Positions 43,998 through 56,739 of a DNA stretch of 64,000 nt are shown here, one piece after another. The notes under the pieces were generated by a model. It searched no databases. It had not been told where the DNA came from and saw only the letters and a list, made by a program, of their open reading frames with translations. Origin of the DNA: Lactarius indigo (Eukaryota > Basidiomycota > Agaricomycetes > Russulales > Russulaceae). Location of the stretch: NCBI GenBank assembly GCA_025766275.1, contig JAFKAC010000018.1, positions 186,001 to 250,000 on the forward strand, read 5' to 3'. The position numbers and the translations under genes were made by a program. Every line of letters begins with the position of its first letter. Within the stretch, counting starts at the first letter, position 1.

Positions 43998-46177
43998 TCA
44001 CACGAGCATGCTGTGTCGTCGGCCCTCGTCGTCCTCGATCAAAGACCGCCGCGAGGCGGTGACTACCGCGCTCCGCCGACGCGCATCGACGTTCGCCATA
44101 CCGGCGCGCACCCTCGATCCCGCGAGGGGCTCCTCGTCCGCCTGTGCGCCATCGCTCTCCTCATCATCGTCCACAGGCATGCGCGGGCGCGATTTACGCC
44201 GCCGCTCCGTGACCGTGACCGTAGGGATGTCCGCGGTTGTTGTTGTTGTTGCTGTTGTTATGGGGTCGGGTTTGCGCATCTTTCTGTTGTTTGAGAGAGG
44301 TCAGGGGGTACACTGGGAGGGTATAATATACGCACGTGTTGAGCTTTGGCTCGGCATAGTTGATGCTCCTGCGTACGCGACGTTCGCGGTTCGTCGTTGA
44401 GCCCTCGGCGTCGGGGACTGGGAGGGGTATTGGTGGCGGACTTGAATTGCGCGGGGTGGGTAGGTGCGACGGTGCTGGCGTAGTGCCAGGTGTCGACGAT
44501 GGCGGACGTGTCGAGTTGTAAGTGAGCGCGGAAGATGGCATGTCCGAATCGGTATCCGGCGGCGTTCGTTGGCGGTCTTGATCTGGGACGACATAGGTCA
44601 GGTAATTTTTTCACGACACAAGGAAATTTAATACCGGAAACGTTCGTGTCGAGAGGAGGAAGAGACGCGCGGGTCCCAAATGCGTTGGTTACGTCCTGTA
44701 ATCGCTGCGCGGTCACTTCGAAATCTTCGCGAAGACGGCGCTTCTCGCGTTCAGGACCGCCTTCTGCTGGCGCTTCTTCGGCTTGGGCCTGCGCTAACGT
44801 ACGCTTCTTCTTCCCTCTGCTTGACGCGCGCTCGAGTGCAACAACATCATCGTCGGCATCCACTCGCCGGCGTCCGTGAACGGCTGCATACTCTTCTTCT
44901 TCTTCCGCAAGCCCAGCATCGCGCCGCAACGGCGAGCCAAAGGCGGGGCTAGGTGCTCGCGGAGGCGGGGAGGCAGGGCGACCCTTGGACGAGCTAGATC
45001 CAGAGCTCGAGTTTCCGCTGCCGGCGGTATTGGGGACGCTGATAAGGCCGCTCTGTCGCCGCGATATGCGTTTCTTGGTCTGTTTGAGCAATGACTCGTC
45101 GATGTCGACTTGGATAGTCGCCACGATCGGCGGGGGTAGGACCGGCGGAGTGGGAGACGATGGACGTGCTAGTACGTGGGGGTGCGATGAAGACGATGTA
45201 GAGCGCGGTTTCTTGCGGCGTGTGACAGGCGTCGGGCTCTGGGGGCGGTCCTCTTCGAGTGTATCCGATCCTGCTTCATCTTCCTCGAATATCTCAGGGA
45301 AGCGAGGTGGCCGTGCTAGCCGGTTGGCATGTGGCGAAGCACCTGGGTCGAGCATGGGACGGCGTGCCCGGGGAGGGGGTTCTTTCTTGGGAGATTGAGA
45401 TTTGGGGGAAGGGATGTTAAAATTCCTACGCATAGAGCCGAAGCTCTTCATCAGGTTGTGGATCTGGGGGTCGACAAAATCAGCATAATTGACGAGGAGG
45501 ACATGGCAGATGGAAGAAGCCATCAAAGTATATAAACCGTGAAATAATAACGAAACAGGGCCGAGTTCGTCATGTACACGGCATCATATCGGACCATTCC
45601 AGTGGCTGAGATATACAATAATCGGGAGCTGGGGTCGAGAAGACGGGGGGGTTATGGGTGGGTTAGAGCGCTCAGGGCGAATGTAACAGACTCGCGGCGA
45701 GCGTTGGGAAAAGGAACAACCAATAAGGGAATTGGGACAGAATTGCAAGACATTGGGTGTGAAGAACAAGGGAGGATGGAAACGTACGGCAGACTCTGCG
45801 TCAGTAATGATGCGCTGTGACTTTTCCCTCTCTTTCTTGAGTTGCGAGCCAAGGGCGATCTCTGAGGCACGGAGACGCAAGTTCTCGACGTGGAGAGTTG
45901 ATATTTGTGCATTAAGTTCTTCTATTCGAACGCTGAGGGTTGAATTAAGTCTAGTGGGGGGGCCATCAGCGGTGACGGGTGTGAATGCGTAGCAAGGACG
46001 GACTTTGTGATATGTTTATTTGCAAGGAGAAACTTCTTCTTGACTGTCAGGTGGGACGGGGAGTGAGAGGGGGCCATGTGAGGAGGGAGAAGAGGGGAGG
46101 AACATACAGTTTTCAAACTCGAATAATGCGTCGTTCTGTCGTTCGTTCATAGACACGCGCGACTCGCGCCTGCTCAT
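43998..46177 (-). CDS. SGO1: Shugoshin, protector of centromeric cohesion
   Basis: Six exons join in phase to 544 residues: 46177-46108, 46043-46004, 45950-45788, 45463-44635, 44582-44336, 44283-43998. The N-terminus (MSRRESRVSMNERQ, LFEFENF, KKKFLLANKHITKLNSTL, then a heptad-rich coiled coil to about residue 90) is the shugoshin dimer/PP2A-binding region. The centre is long, Pro/Ser-rich and disordered. The C-terminal SGO motif RRSINYAEPKLNTKMRKPDP (about 435-455), which binds phosphorylated H2A, is split by intron 5, so it is seen only after splicing. It guards cohesin at centromeres in meiosis and aids bi-orientation. The ~324-bp intron 3 is long and could hide a small exon. Confidence 0.9.
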
Positions 46178-46384
46178 CGTGGATGGCGGTGAGCAGGCCG
46201 AGACCGTGAGGCAGGAAATGAAGTCAAGGGGGATCTCAAGTGGGGCAGAGCCTTGTACGTGTGGCAATTCCGAGTGCTTGTCGCCCCCTCCAGGCTCCAC
46301 ACCCACACAACACTGTCCCTTGTTACGTCACGTGTCAGATCACACTGCCACACCGACCCGTGACTCCTAACAACTAACGACTCG
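46178..46384. promoter_or_regulatory. Divergent promoter between shugoshin and an unknown gene
   Basis: The two start codons are 207 bp apart on opposite strands, so the genes must share promoter DNA. It includes a GTCACGTGTC stretch (E-box-like CACGTG) near 46328-46335. Co-regulation is an inference from spacing. Confidence 0.55.
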
Positions 46385-48428
46385 ATGTCCACTTACACTC
46401 CCTGCTTTCCGCCCAATCCATCCGAAACCGAGTCCTGTTCTTTTAGTGTTCGCCTCTCGAGAGCACACCTCGCTCTGGCGTCTGTGTCTGACTACATCCA
46501 GCGGCCTCCGTCCCCTACATCCGCAGCTGTAGACTCGGACCGGGTGGGTCACCTTCGTCGCAAGTTTCGCCATGCTGTTGCAGCCGCGTACCGGGATACC
46601 AGTAGCGGGAAGTGGGCCCATGTGTCCGAACTGGCCAGACTGGGATGTACGATTGGGAGATGGCAAGGCGTGTGTTCCGGAAGTAAGGCCCCGCACTCAC
46701 TCAGCCCACTCAGCGCCGGTGATCGGAACGATCAAGGTGAATTTGCTCCCCAAGCGAAACCGTGAGGACTCATTTGCAACCAGGCGTAGTTGATGACCCT
46801 CACCCTGAGGTAAACCCTTATCCTCGCCCCCCTCTTCCTACCTTCAATCTCGGCGAAATCCGTGAACGCGTCGAGAATTGGCAAGCCAATGTCGCATCTG
46901 CTCCTCTCTCTCAGGCCGACCCCGATCCTCTGCCTAGCACCGAGGACGCTGAGCGACTATCACCCCTCAATTTTCCTATAGTGAAACGAAGAAAAAACGA
47001 TGTCGCGAAAGCAATGAAACGTAAGAGAAAGGCCTCCCCGGACAGAGCTTACACTACATCCCGCTACTTTCGCGGCGATGGTCTTGCCGACCGCATGTCT
47101 CATCATCATGAAGCCCAAGCTGTGAATCGTGACGCTGGATGTGTGACTCCTACTCCTCGATCAGTACCACCTGGCTCAAACGCGGAACTGACGCCGCGTT
47201 CTCGGGTGGAGTCTCCAGAAGAAATCGTGCGCAAACCGGTAGCCATCACAGCCCCCGTCCCAGAAAGCATCCACCAAATTGCAGAGGTACGGCAGTTTCA
47301 CCCCGCTATACGTAGCCTTTTCTTGGTTGCTACTTGTCCTCATTTTGCCAGGCGTTTTTGCCACCCTCGTTCCCGTCACAACTTCAAACATCCACCCCGC
47401 CACCTTGTGATCGACTGATCAAGCCCCCGGTGATCCCACGCGCGGACGGCCTGTTTCTCTCGGCCTCCTTGCCCTCCCCCCCACCATTTCCCCGCTCTCA
47501 ACCGGATGGTGGGTCAGCGTCACAACCACTCCGCACGCCCACACGATCTCGGAAGGACATCCCCTCTTCCGCCAGCTCGCCAAGTCCTAAGTTCAAGCGG
47601 CGGCAGCACCAAGCGAAACTGTCCTCAAGATCAGACAGCGAGTCACCACCACCACCACCACCACCACATGCCGGTGATGCGCGCCAGCGACGTGATCGCG
47701 ATCGCCTCACTCCCGCTCCAGCGCCCGCGCACCCTGTACCATCGCCGCTCATCGACCTGCGCCAGCTAGCAAGGACATCCTCGCAACGATCGCGCGACTC
47801 TATAACCCGCCACTCGACCCGTGGTGCATTCGCATTAGGGTCCAGCCCAATGACGCCGCGGACGGCGCGTCGTCCACCACCCATCGACAAGGGCAGGGGC
47901 AAAGCCCGCGCGATGACCACGGCCCTCGTCTCGCCCCGCGGCCCGGCAAAGCCGTCCCGCGCCACGTCGTCGCCCCCGCTCCTGGCTCTACACTCTTCCT
48001 CTTCGCCTCTCACGCCCCACCCGCACCCGCAAACACAGACACCCCCGCTCTCACCACTGCCTGATTTCACGCGCGACGCCCACGCGTTCGCCCCTGCGGC
48101 TACGTCGACGCAGCAGCCTCCTGGTCCCCAGAGTGAGATTTTCGGCCTCGAGGCGCACGGGTCGCGTGGGAGCGGGGTGTTGGGGCGAGAGCGCGACGTT
48201 GACGTCGCGGCGTGGGTTCGAGACGTGCCTGTGGTCGAGGACGACGCGGACGTGGGCGTAGATGTGGGTGATGTCGATGTCGATGTGGGCAAGAAGGGTG
48301 GTGAAGAAAAGAGTGCAGGTTTACGCGAGGACGAGAGGGGACTACCGTATCCGGGAGTAGTGGGCCCAGGGTTGGGTCGGGCATTGCAGGTTTCGGCCGA
48401 GATGGTGCCTGCAGATGGGCACGTTTAG
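46385..48428 (+). CDS. Unrecognised Pro/Ser-rich disordered protein
   Basis: Three exons (46385-46682, 46784-47286, 47352-48428) join in phase to about 625 residues; the exon 2 acceptor could also be 46790. The first ~95 residues look folded (HLRRKFRHAVAAAYRD, GKWAHVSELARLG). The middle has a basic VKRRKNDVAKAMKRKRK cluster, a likely nuclear localisation signal. The rest is Pro/Ser/Thr and Arg rich with SP/TP sites and ends in an acidic stretch alternating Asp and Val near 48230-48290. I do not recognise the family. Nuclear location is inferred from the basic cluster; the shared promoter with shugoshin hints at cell-cycle expression. Confidence 0.65.
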
Positions 48429-51382
48429 GGTGGGTGCGTACATGGGCTCGTTTGTGTGCATGTGACCCAGCACACGTACAGTGTTATGATAATTAAGCGT
48501 TCATTCTCGGCGGCTAGCTCCCACTCCCTCAGCGTACAGTATGACCGCGTGGGGGCGTGAAAAAAAAGAAAAACGTAAACCGTGGGCACAGCGCCGGAGC
48601 AAAGCAAGAAGATGAGTCACTAACTCGATGATATACAACGACAGACAGGCAAGATGCGACGCGATGGATGGAAGCGAATCGGTGTGTGGCGGTGGGTTGT
48701 GGTGCCAAAGTGGTGGAAGTGGAGGTGGCGGTTACGTTGACAGGATTTGGCAGGGACTGACAGTGCTGACCCACTACATACTTACAAAACAAAGTTCCCC
48801 CATCAATGTCGAAAACCTTCACATAGCCCCGCGGGGCTCCGGCGTTGTTTTCCTTGCTGCACGAGACCATGCCGTGGAAAAAAATGTCAAACGTCCATGT
48901 GGGAAATCGTACAAAACCTTTGAACCGGGGGTGGGGGGGTGATGATGATGGTGATGATGATGGTGATGATGATGCTCTTCAATGGAATGTACCTATTTTA
49001 ATAAACATATACGTATAGTGTACTTACTGTACGAGCAGACAACGATCTCCTATGTAACGACGAACATCCCGGAAAATACTGTGAACGTAACATTTGACAG
49101 GAAAGACAACAAGTGGGATAGAAGAATTCTGTTTGTTTCTTTCCGTGTCTTACCACACGCACCATTTTTCCACGATGTAGATAGCTGCAAGAATATCTTT
49201 ACCGAGACAAAGTGTGTGCCCAGTTGCTGGGCTCTGCGGAGGTTCCGAGTTGCTGACCGACGCGGCGCCAAGCGCGACGGATGAATCTTCCGTTTCTCAC
49301 TTCTTTTCGCGAGCGACGCGCAAAGCAGGCTCGCTCCACTTTACAAAGGTACTGTAAGCCAAGTAAAAAAAAAAACACTCATCGCGTCAGATTCGACACA
49401 TGATCGGCTTACCAGTGGCGAATGTCCCCCCCCCCCCACCCAACCTTTCCCCCCACTGGCCGAGACTCTCTGTGCTCGTTTTTTTTTTTTTTAGCGACCC
49501 GCGTAACTTGTAGCCATTGACGGGCTTCGAGAATTTTCGGATCGTGTCAATGTTTGCCTGTTACCTGTATATGCAACAATACAAGTAACGTACGTCGCCG
49601 TTACGCGGCATGCGCGTACGCAACGTACGTGGCCTCCCTGCCTCACCTCCCCTCCCACCCCCGGAACGCCCTTTTCTTTTCCCGTTTTTTTTTCCGTGGG
49701 TTTGCGAGAGGGCGTGGGTGCGGACCTCGTGCGGCATGCCGTATGGTCATGGGAGTCCGGCGGTCCAACACATACAGAGAGTTCAGATAGGCTCTTTTTC
49801 TCCTTTATCCCCCCTCCTTCCAGGCCTTGCGAAAAGTCGAAGGGGGGGAGGGCCTGGGCCTGCGAACGAGACGGTCAACGTCAATGCGTCCGAACATTGT
49901 CATTGCTTTTTTTGAGAGCCGACGCGCGCGGTACGGTATTCGGTTGCGCTGACGAGACGGGTGACCTTCTCTTCAATCAAATAATACTTTCCGGAAAGTT
50001 CTGCTCCGGGTCTACAGTTAGCATTCTTTGGCGCGGGCTTGCGATACCGATGCACTGAGTGAAGCTTCAAGGGAAAAGCGAGAACAAGGCGCGCGCGTCA
50101 CATAAGTACATAATAAATGGTCGTCGTAAGTCGTAATCTTAATACGGAGAATACGGTGATCAACTGAGGAGATGTGTCGTCGTCGTCGGTCATTCGCTGT
50201 CAGTCAAGCAAGCTCAAACCCAATTGGCAAAGTCGGCCATTTGTGGCCCGCCCGCCGCCCCCCCAACAGCGCCCGAAGACCAGCGGCCCGTTTTAGCCGA
50301 CGGTGAGTTGCGTCAGTTTTGTGTGTGTGATCGACCCACCAGCTCCATTGCCTATTAGTGGCGCAATACACTACTATCTCGATGGCCAATACAATTTTGC
50401 TAATTAAAAAAAATAAAACCGAAAGACGACTATTTGACACCAGATAGATGTCGAGAAAACCGGAAACGGTTGATCTTGCTCTTTTCGGCTGCCCCTATTT
50501 TTTTTTTTTTGCATCATATCATGTCAGCGCTCATAGTACCCATCCATTGTACTGTGCTGTGGTGTCGTCGCTGAGCCTCTAAATGCAAAACCAAATTACT
50601 TGAAACTTGAACAAGCACGGCCTATTACGGCCGCAGTTTCATCACAGGGGGGTGTGTACAGTACAGTAGGTGCATTGTCGAGTCATCACATTGGATGGTG
50701 CTCGTTGGAAACAACACAGCCTGAGCAATACGGTACGGTACCATGCAATGCCGCCCCCTTCGGGCATGAGGTTAATTTTAGTGTATCCTGACTGGCTTTG
50801 AATCACAAAAACATTTTAGTGTGTGTATGTCGCCAGCATAGTTAGTATAGGGTTCACGTATACATGCTTGGCGGACGAAGAAGCCATATAGAGTAGGGAC
50901 CTCGCTGCAGCGCCGAGACCGGTTCCGCGGCGAGGATCTGGACTCGTTAGATTATGGTCCCGAATTGCGCTTCTCAAGGTATTTCCACGATTTCGCCACA
51001 TTCGCTCGCTCGGGTCAAGCCTGCTCGTCTATCTGGCAGTTTCCATGCATACCTGGCTGACTACGGTGACATCCAACGGCCCAAGCTTTCACGGATCATG
51101 GCACGTATGTTCCCCGTGTCCGGTCCCAGTCAGGTTAAGCATCACACGTCCCAGTGATCTATGTCCTGTAAAACGAATCGGTTACGAGAAGCCATCACGC
51201 AGCGTTCGAGTTCCAAACTTTGAGGCTACGGTACCAATTCATCGGAATGCTTGCGTCAATTCACCCATATATAAGCATGCACGATGTACTTTCTCCCTGT
51301 GCCATCCCACACCATCCGACCCTCCTTTTCGCTCCAAAGAAACGCTTCGCTGAAGCCCTGCTCAATCTCCTAACACTCCGCA
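48429..51382. other. Long intergenic region
   Basis: No supported gene. Homopolymer runs occur at about 49428-49438 (C), 49480 (T) and 50497 (T). TACTGTA/TACAGTA heptamers occur at 48535, 49025, 49350, 50657 and 50662. Confidence 0.5.
48939..48973 (+). repeat. GTGATGATGATG microsatellite
   Basis: About three units of a 12-bp repeat (GTGATGATGATG) follow a G-rich run. Ordinary simple-sequence DNA. Confidence 0.85.
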
Positions 51383-52098
51383 ATGTGTCATTCCAGACGG
51401 TAAGTCCACGCATTGTTCTACCCTCCATGACGTACGCGCGCACGCGTGTGTGTGTACTCACATCCCCCCCGCCCGTTCGCAGAGTCAGAAACATCTACCT
51501 ATATTGCGGTCACACCATTGATCTGGTGAGGGCAACTCACATGTGATAATAACGGCGATGACCTAATTGAGTCTCTTCAATTTTCATCACCACTTGGGTC
51601 TCTCTCTTACAGAAGGAGGAATTGGTGCGTGCATCCCGTTCTTTTTTTTCACTCGCCGCCATTCCGCGCGAAGGAAGCAAGAAGGGCTGTGTGAGCCCAT
51701 TCGGCATAATTGCTGACAAAGCTTTTTGCTTTAGATCCAATGTGCAGATACGCACTGTCGACTGAGCCCTTTCCACCCTTCCAATTGTGTCAATTGCAAA
51801 AAAACGTGCTGGCAATAGTAAGTGGCCCTTGTATCTCTTTTTGTCGCGTACCCCCTTCGCTAAATTGGCATCATGACACATCGTCCGTCTATACGCTCGT
51901 TTCTTCTCTCCTCGACTCCCCCAAATTTGCGTCGCGTTTCTCTCTCTCTCTAGCCGGCAATTTCCGGAACAATACGGTGCGCAACTTGGAACCGCAGTTG
52001 TGCATAGACGTGTTATCATCTGACCCGCGTTCCTTTCTGCAGCTCCACAGATCTCAAGTTACTGCCCTTCATGCTCGGGACGCTCTAGAAGGGGTTGA
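51383..52098 (+). CDS. 77-residue Cys/His-rich protein, six exons
   Basis: Six tiny exons join in phase: 51383-51399, 51483-51525, 51613-51624 (12 nt), 51735-51817, 51954-51976, 52043-52098. All introns are GT-AG. An in-frame TAA lies 12 bp before the ATG. The product has a zinc-site-like ligand set: CGH at 14-16, C27-x4-C32, H38-x3-C42-x2-C45-x3-C49, then CPSC at 67-70. Between them lies TCWQYRQFPEQY. I recall similar small Agaricomycete proteins with CGH..HC..CWQYRQ.PEQY..CPxC order, which supports this splicing. Function is unknown; metal binding is inferred from spacing. No single exon exceeds 28 codons, so ordinary callers would probably leave the locus blank. Confidence 0.75.
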
Positions 52099-53842
52099 AT
52101 GAACGGGGGTGTGCATTCTGCTATATATATACACATGCCTTATTGGGGCTTCAAGTGAATGACGCACGTCAGTCATTGGCATTTTACGTGATTATACCAC
52201 ATATCTTGTAAAGTACTGTATTTGTACATCTCTACGTCCGCAGACACATGCCCATACAATATCATTACACTCCCACGGAACGCACCTGACTCAGGCTCAC
52301 GAGACCGAAGTTTCCGAGTACAGTAGTAGACGCGTGTCCAGTGTTTGCTCTAGTCACTTTGGCGATGCAGACTCCTAGCTGCAAAGACGATGATCTATCG
52401 ATTTTTTTTTTTTCTCCCATGTCCCACAAATGAACGGTTTCACGCACAGAGCACAGAACAACGATAAGTCACTTAGGACCCAGGGACGATATAATGTCAT
52501 AGCCGAGCCGCTGGGATGTCGTTCAATTTCCGCGGATAAATTGCAGAACATTCCACCCCAAGGCATCCGCCAAACGGAATGCCATAGTGTAACAGTAGAA
52601 CACGCGCTCTCTATTAGATATGGGATATATGGGGATGTGGGTCATCAGAGGTATAGATATATCGACAGACTAGAAGTCGCGAAACGCCTTCCCACGTCAT
52701 CGCAAGGCAGGTGTTACGATCCAAAGCCGGTGAATAGCCGACGGGACGAGATGAGACGAGACGAGAAACCTGCAAAGTACTGTAGAGCTTCCAGCAGTAC
52801 AGTAAAACCGAAGCGTCGCCGGAAGCCTGGGAACCGGACATTGCCGGCCGAATCCTCACAAACGAACATTGTTCGGATTTCGTCCTTGATGAAGAGCAGT
52901 GGAGGGCACAGAAGTGTGTTCATGCCGCGGAAATGGTGGAGGAGAACAACACGATGTCCCGAAAAGAGGGTGGGTAAGCGAGCGGTGATGGGGTAGTACG
53001 GTACGCGCCGAAGGAGGGGCTGTGTGTCATGAACGGAACAAAGCAAAGCTTAGTCTTTGGTGCAGGCATGTGGGTTACACCTATTGGCATCGGACGCAAA
53101 GCCCGCAGAGTTCGGGAAACGACAATGCGCAGTGTATGTCGGCTTGAATACGTTACTCTGAACCAGCACCGCGGAAGCGGGTGCTCGTTTGTTGAACCAT
53201 GATGACGAGGGTAAATTTTTTTTTTTTTCGTGGAGAATCGATACCGAGATCCTTGTGCCGCCGTCTTTCGGGTGCTGGCAGAACACCATATGTCGTGCTC
53301 TGGAACACCGGGCTGGTCCAGGCTTGATAAAAGTTTTTGCCTATCATAGGAGATAGCCAAGGATAAGCCGGTGGTAGACAAACAAGAAAAATATCCTCCT
53401 CGGGGATCCCAAATACCTCAAATGTAGAACACAGCCCTTGACGATCCTTAGACGCGCGCCACAAGAATGTGACCATTCAATTTTTTGGCTGCTGGTCCGA
53501 CGGTGGTCCGAAGTGAGTGCCAATTGATATCGCATGATTGCCGAAATGGAGGGAATTGATGTGGTCATGGGGTTTGGGACTCGGCATGATTAATGCTCAT
53601 TCCCCAGAAAGGTGATTGGCTGGGAAGACTACCGCTCACCCGCTGAACACGGCCCGCGTCATTGGAAGAGGCAGTTCGCAATCCCGGTGGGTTACACGTC
53701 GGACTCTCGACCGAATCTCTCGGCAACAATACAGTCCGATCGATTTTATCGCAACTGACAGAAGAAATGGACCCCACACATATCGGACTTGCGAGCTCTT
53801 TCTTCACTCTCCACCATATCCATCACGAGTTGAAAATCACCT
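52099..53842. other. Intergenic, no supported gene
   Basis: A 188-codon frame at 52430-52996 (plus) and overlapping minus-strand frames at 52714-53570 lack recognisable content. Four TACTGTA/TACAGTA heptamers lie at 52214, 52319, 52778 and 52798. T-tracts near 52398 and 53217. Confidence 0.5.
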
Positions 53843-56739
53843 ATGACCATACACCGCGAGCCCAACGAGCGGGAACCCTTACTCCAAGCCGAGAATGGAC
53901 ACACAGATAGTCGCATCGGAAATCTAGGTCCACTGGAAATCTCCAGATCTACGAGACATGGGATTTTGGCCGGAATCTGGGTCGCTACATTCCTCACAGT
54001 CAGTCACGATCCGTCTTTACTGGGCCCTCTTGGGGCTACAACCACATCTCATATCCCTTCTATTAGGCTATTAACGGTACGGTTTCATTTGATCCCCGTG
54101 GGTTTAAGCCGGTCCCTTGGCTTACGTGTCATCGACATACGACTAGCTACTCTAGTCGCCACTCGTGAGTTAAGATGGCACCACTGATTGGCCTTACTAA
54201 ATCGTCTCTTCACGCAAGTCCTACCATCGATCTCTTCGGAATTCCAGAAGTCCAATCAAGCAAGCTGGCTTGGAACCAGGTCTGGATTTCTCACGTGAGG
54301 GTATAACTCTCAATCCATCTGACAGGATACAATCATAGCTACCTTTTATCCACTTGCACTTTCACGCCCTTGTATGGCCGTCTCTGTGATGTGATGGGTC
54401 GAAGGGGGGCCAATCAGACCGCTGTAATCCTGTTGGCCCTAGGCACCCTCGCCTGCGGGCTCTCAAACAACATGTCGGTTCTCATAGCTGCCAGATTTGT
54501 CTGTCTTCAGGCATTTCCCCCAATGTCTAGCAGCGCTCAGTGCTAATTTTGGATCTCTCTAGTTCAGTGGAATGGGTGGGGGCGGCATAATGACTACTGC
54601 TACGTAAGTCGTCACTTTCATGATTGCATAGTACCCCTAACTGTGAATCACTTCGAACTCAGCATCATTACGAGCGATATGTATAGCATCAGAGTCAGTC
54701 AATCCCGTCGTCATGGTTTTTTCGCTGATTAACGTGCCTTTCTTTAAAAGTCCCGCGGTTTGGCCCAGGGTGTAGCAAGCGTATTCAATGGTGTAAGTTG
54801 GACCACATGGTCTCATATCTCACATGCCAATAACCCCCATCTCTATCAGCTTGGGCTGGGTCTCGGGGGTCCTCTTGGGGGGCTGATTAGTGATCGGTAT
54901 GCCGCGGAGTTGATCCATGAAATGCAAGATGCAAATGTTTACACCTTGATACGCAGTTTCGGCTGGAGATGGGCCTTCCTGATCCAGCTACCTCTGTTCT
55001 TCGCGTCGTCCCTTCTCACGTCTGTATTCTTGCGGTATACCACTCCGGTAAGTGTTCATTCAATTGATCCTGCTGCGTGAATCGTTCATCCACTGGCGCA
55101 GGGAGAAGGTAAGAGCTCCAAGGAGGTCCTCAAGCGGATCGATTATGGGGGGAGCGCAACGCTTCTGGTGTCTGTGCGTGCGGCCCTCTGACGCACCCAT
55201 GTAGTTTCGTTTAACGAGCTTCAAGGTCCTCTCTTTTCTCGTATTCCTGAGCGCACGATACAACGACGAGCAGCCAGTGAGCACTGAACCCAGTTCGCCC
55301 CTGTGGCTCTCACACTGAACCCCATGTCTCTGCAGTGGGAAGCGCCGGGTGTCGTCTTGCCCCTTGCGCTTTCGGTGGTATCTCTCATCGCGTTCGTCCT
55401 GGTCGAACTTTGCGTGGCCAGTGAACCAATGTTGGCGCCGTTCCTCCTAAAGCAAAAGATGCCCGTCCTCAATGGCCTGAGCAATTTCTTCGTCGCCAAC
55501 TGCACCTTTACTATCATGTATTTCTTCCCGATGTGGTTCCAAACGGTCGCGTTGACGAACGCATCAACCGCGGGCTCGTATTTCCCTTTTAGTCGATTCG
55601 TCGATCTGGACTGAAAGGTTGTACAGGTCTCCATCTCCTCCCCAATAGCATCTCCATGTCCTGCGGTTCCATGTTCGCAGGGTAAGTTATCACCAGCTAA
55701 GTCAGTATCGTCTTACGGTGGGAACGAACCCGTCTAGGTGGATGGTACATCGGACGGGCAAGTATAAACTTCTCAATCTCATATTTGGCGCCTTTCCCTT
55801 TTTGGCCGCGTCCTCCATTACCCTAATAAGAGAAGACTCGGGGCCTGGCCAATTGTGGTTCAGTATCGTGCGTGGTCGCTGTGTCTCTGCGGTCGCTCGG
55901 GTGCGTGTAACGAATTCATTCGACAGATACCCCTCGGGTTCGGAAATGCTGTGGTTCTGCAAACGATGTTAGGTACGTCGTCTCGGATGATCCTCACAAG
56001 GGACCTTGAGTAATGTGATGTAATCGCGATTAGTTGCGCTGCTCGCACACCTTCCTCGTATGTCGGAATCCGAGCGGAAACGTGAGCTGCGCTGACAGTT
56101 TTGTTGACACATAGGATCCCAGATGGCCGTGGGGACTGGATTCGTTCAATTGTTCCGGGGACTGGGTACATACATACATACATACCAAACAATCATCGTC
56201 CATAATTCGCTGACCCCCCCCTCCTCCAACTACGCGCGCAGGTCAGGTCAGTGGTGTTGGGGTCGCATCCGCACTGTTCCAGTATACGCTCAGCGCAGAA
56301 TTGCGAAAGCGCATTCATGGCGCCGGTGCCGATCAAGTACGCCGCTGCTGTACTCTCCCCACGAGTTCTGGTCTGTGCTGATACTGCGGCCTGGCCATTT
56401 TAGCTGATCAATAGGATTCGCCACTCGGCGACACTCGTCGCCTCTTTACCTCCGGAGACACAGAGGGTCGCGCGCGACTCGTATGCTATCGCCTTGCGCG
56501 CCGTATTCATCATGGCAGCGTTATCCACGGCTGTGGCTTTCATCGTCCGACTTCCCGTGAGCCCCTTCTTCATTATGTATTTTTTATTGTTCCGACGCCC
56601 TACCGTTCCCGCGCTCGCGCCGTTTTAGATTCCCGAGAAATCCCTCGATCATCAGCCGTCCAAAGTACCGGTATCCTCTGTAGTGACGACACCAGATGAC
56701 GTGGGTGGAGGGCGCAGAAGGTTGTCACTATCACGATGA
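53843..56739 (+). CDS. MFS transporter (multidrug / vacuolar basic amino acid type), 21 exons
   Basis: Twenty-one exons join in phase to 567 residues: 53843-53998, 54067-54076, 54147-54164, 54219-54279, 54339-54498, 54563-54603, 54663-54693, 54751-54792, 54850-54896, 54957-55047, 55102-55173, 55205-55276, 55336-55573, 55627-55681, 55738-55867, 55927-55972, 56034-56057, 56115-56165, 56242-56336, 56404-56556, 56629-56739. Landmarks are SWLGTSYLLSTCTFTPLYGRL, MFS motif A as GRLCDVMGRRG, SGMGGGGIMTTATIITSDM, LGLGLGGPLGGLISDRFGWRWAF, GWMVHRTGKYKLLN and FVQLFRGLGQVSGVGVASALF. It fits 14-helix DHA2/Vba-like exporters; cargo unknown, in plasma or vacuolar membrane. The intron at 55574 begins GC, and several donors are GTCNNN. 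Confidence 0.85.

Noticed and set aside
49428..50510. Runs of C and T in the intergenic region
   Set aside because: Simple homopolymers common in this genome; no structure beyond them.
52430..52996. A 188-codon plus-strand frame
   Set aside because: Composition looks random, no domain is visible and several minus-strand frames overlap it.
55574..55626. A normal GT-AG intron of 35 nt in the MFS gene instead of the GC-AG intron
   Set aside because: 35 nt is below the usual minimum and it inserts six extra residues not expected in the family; kept only as an alternative.
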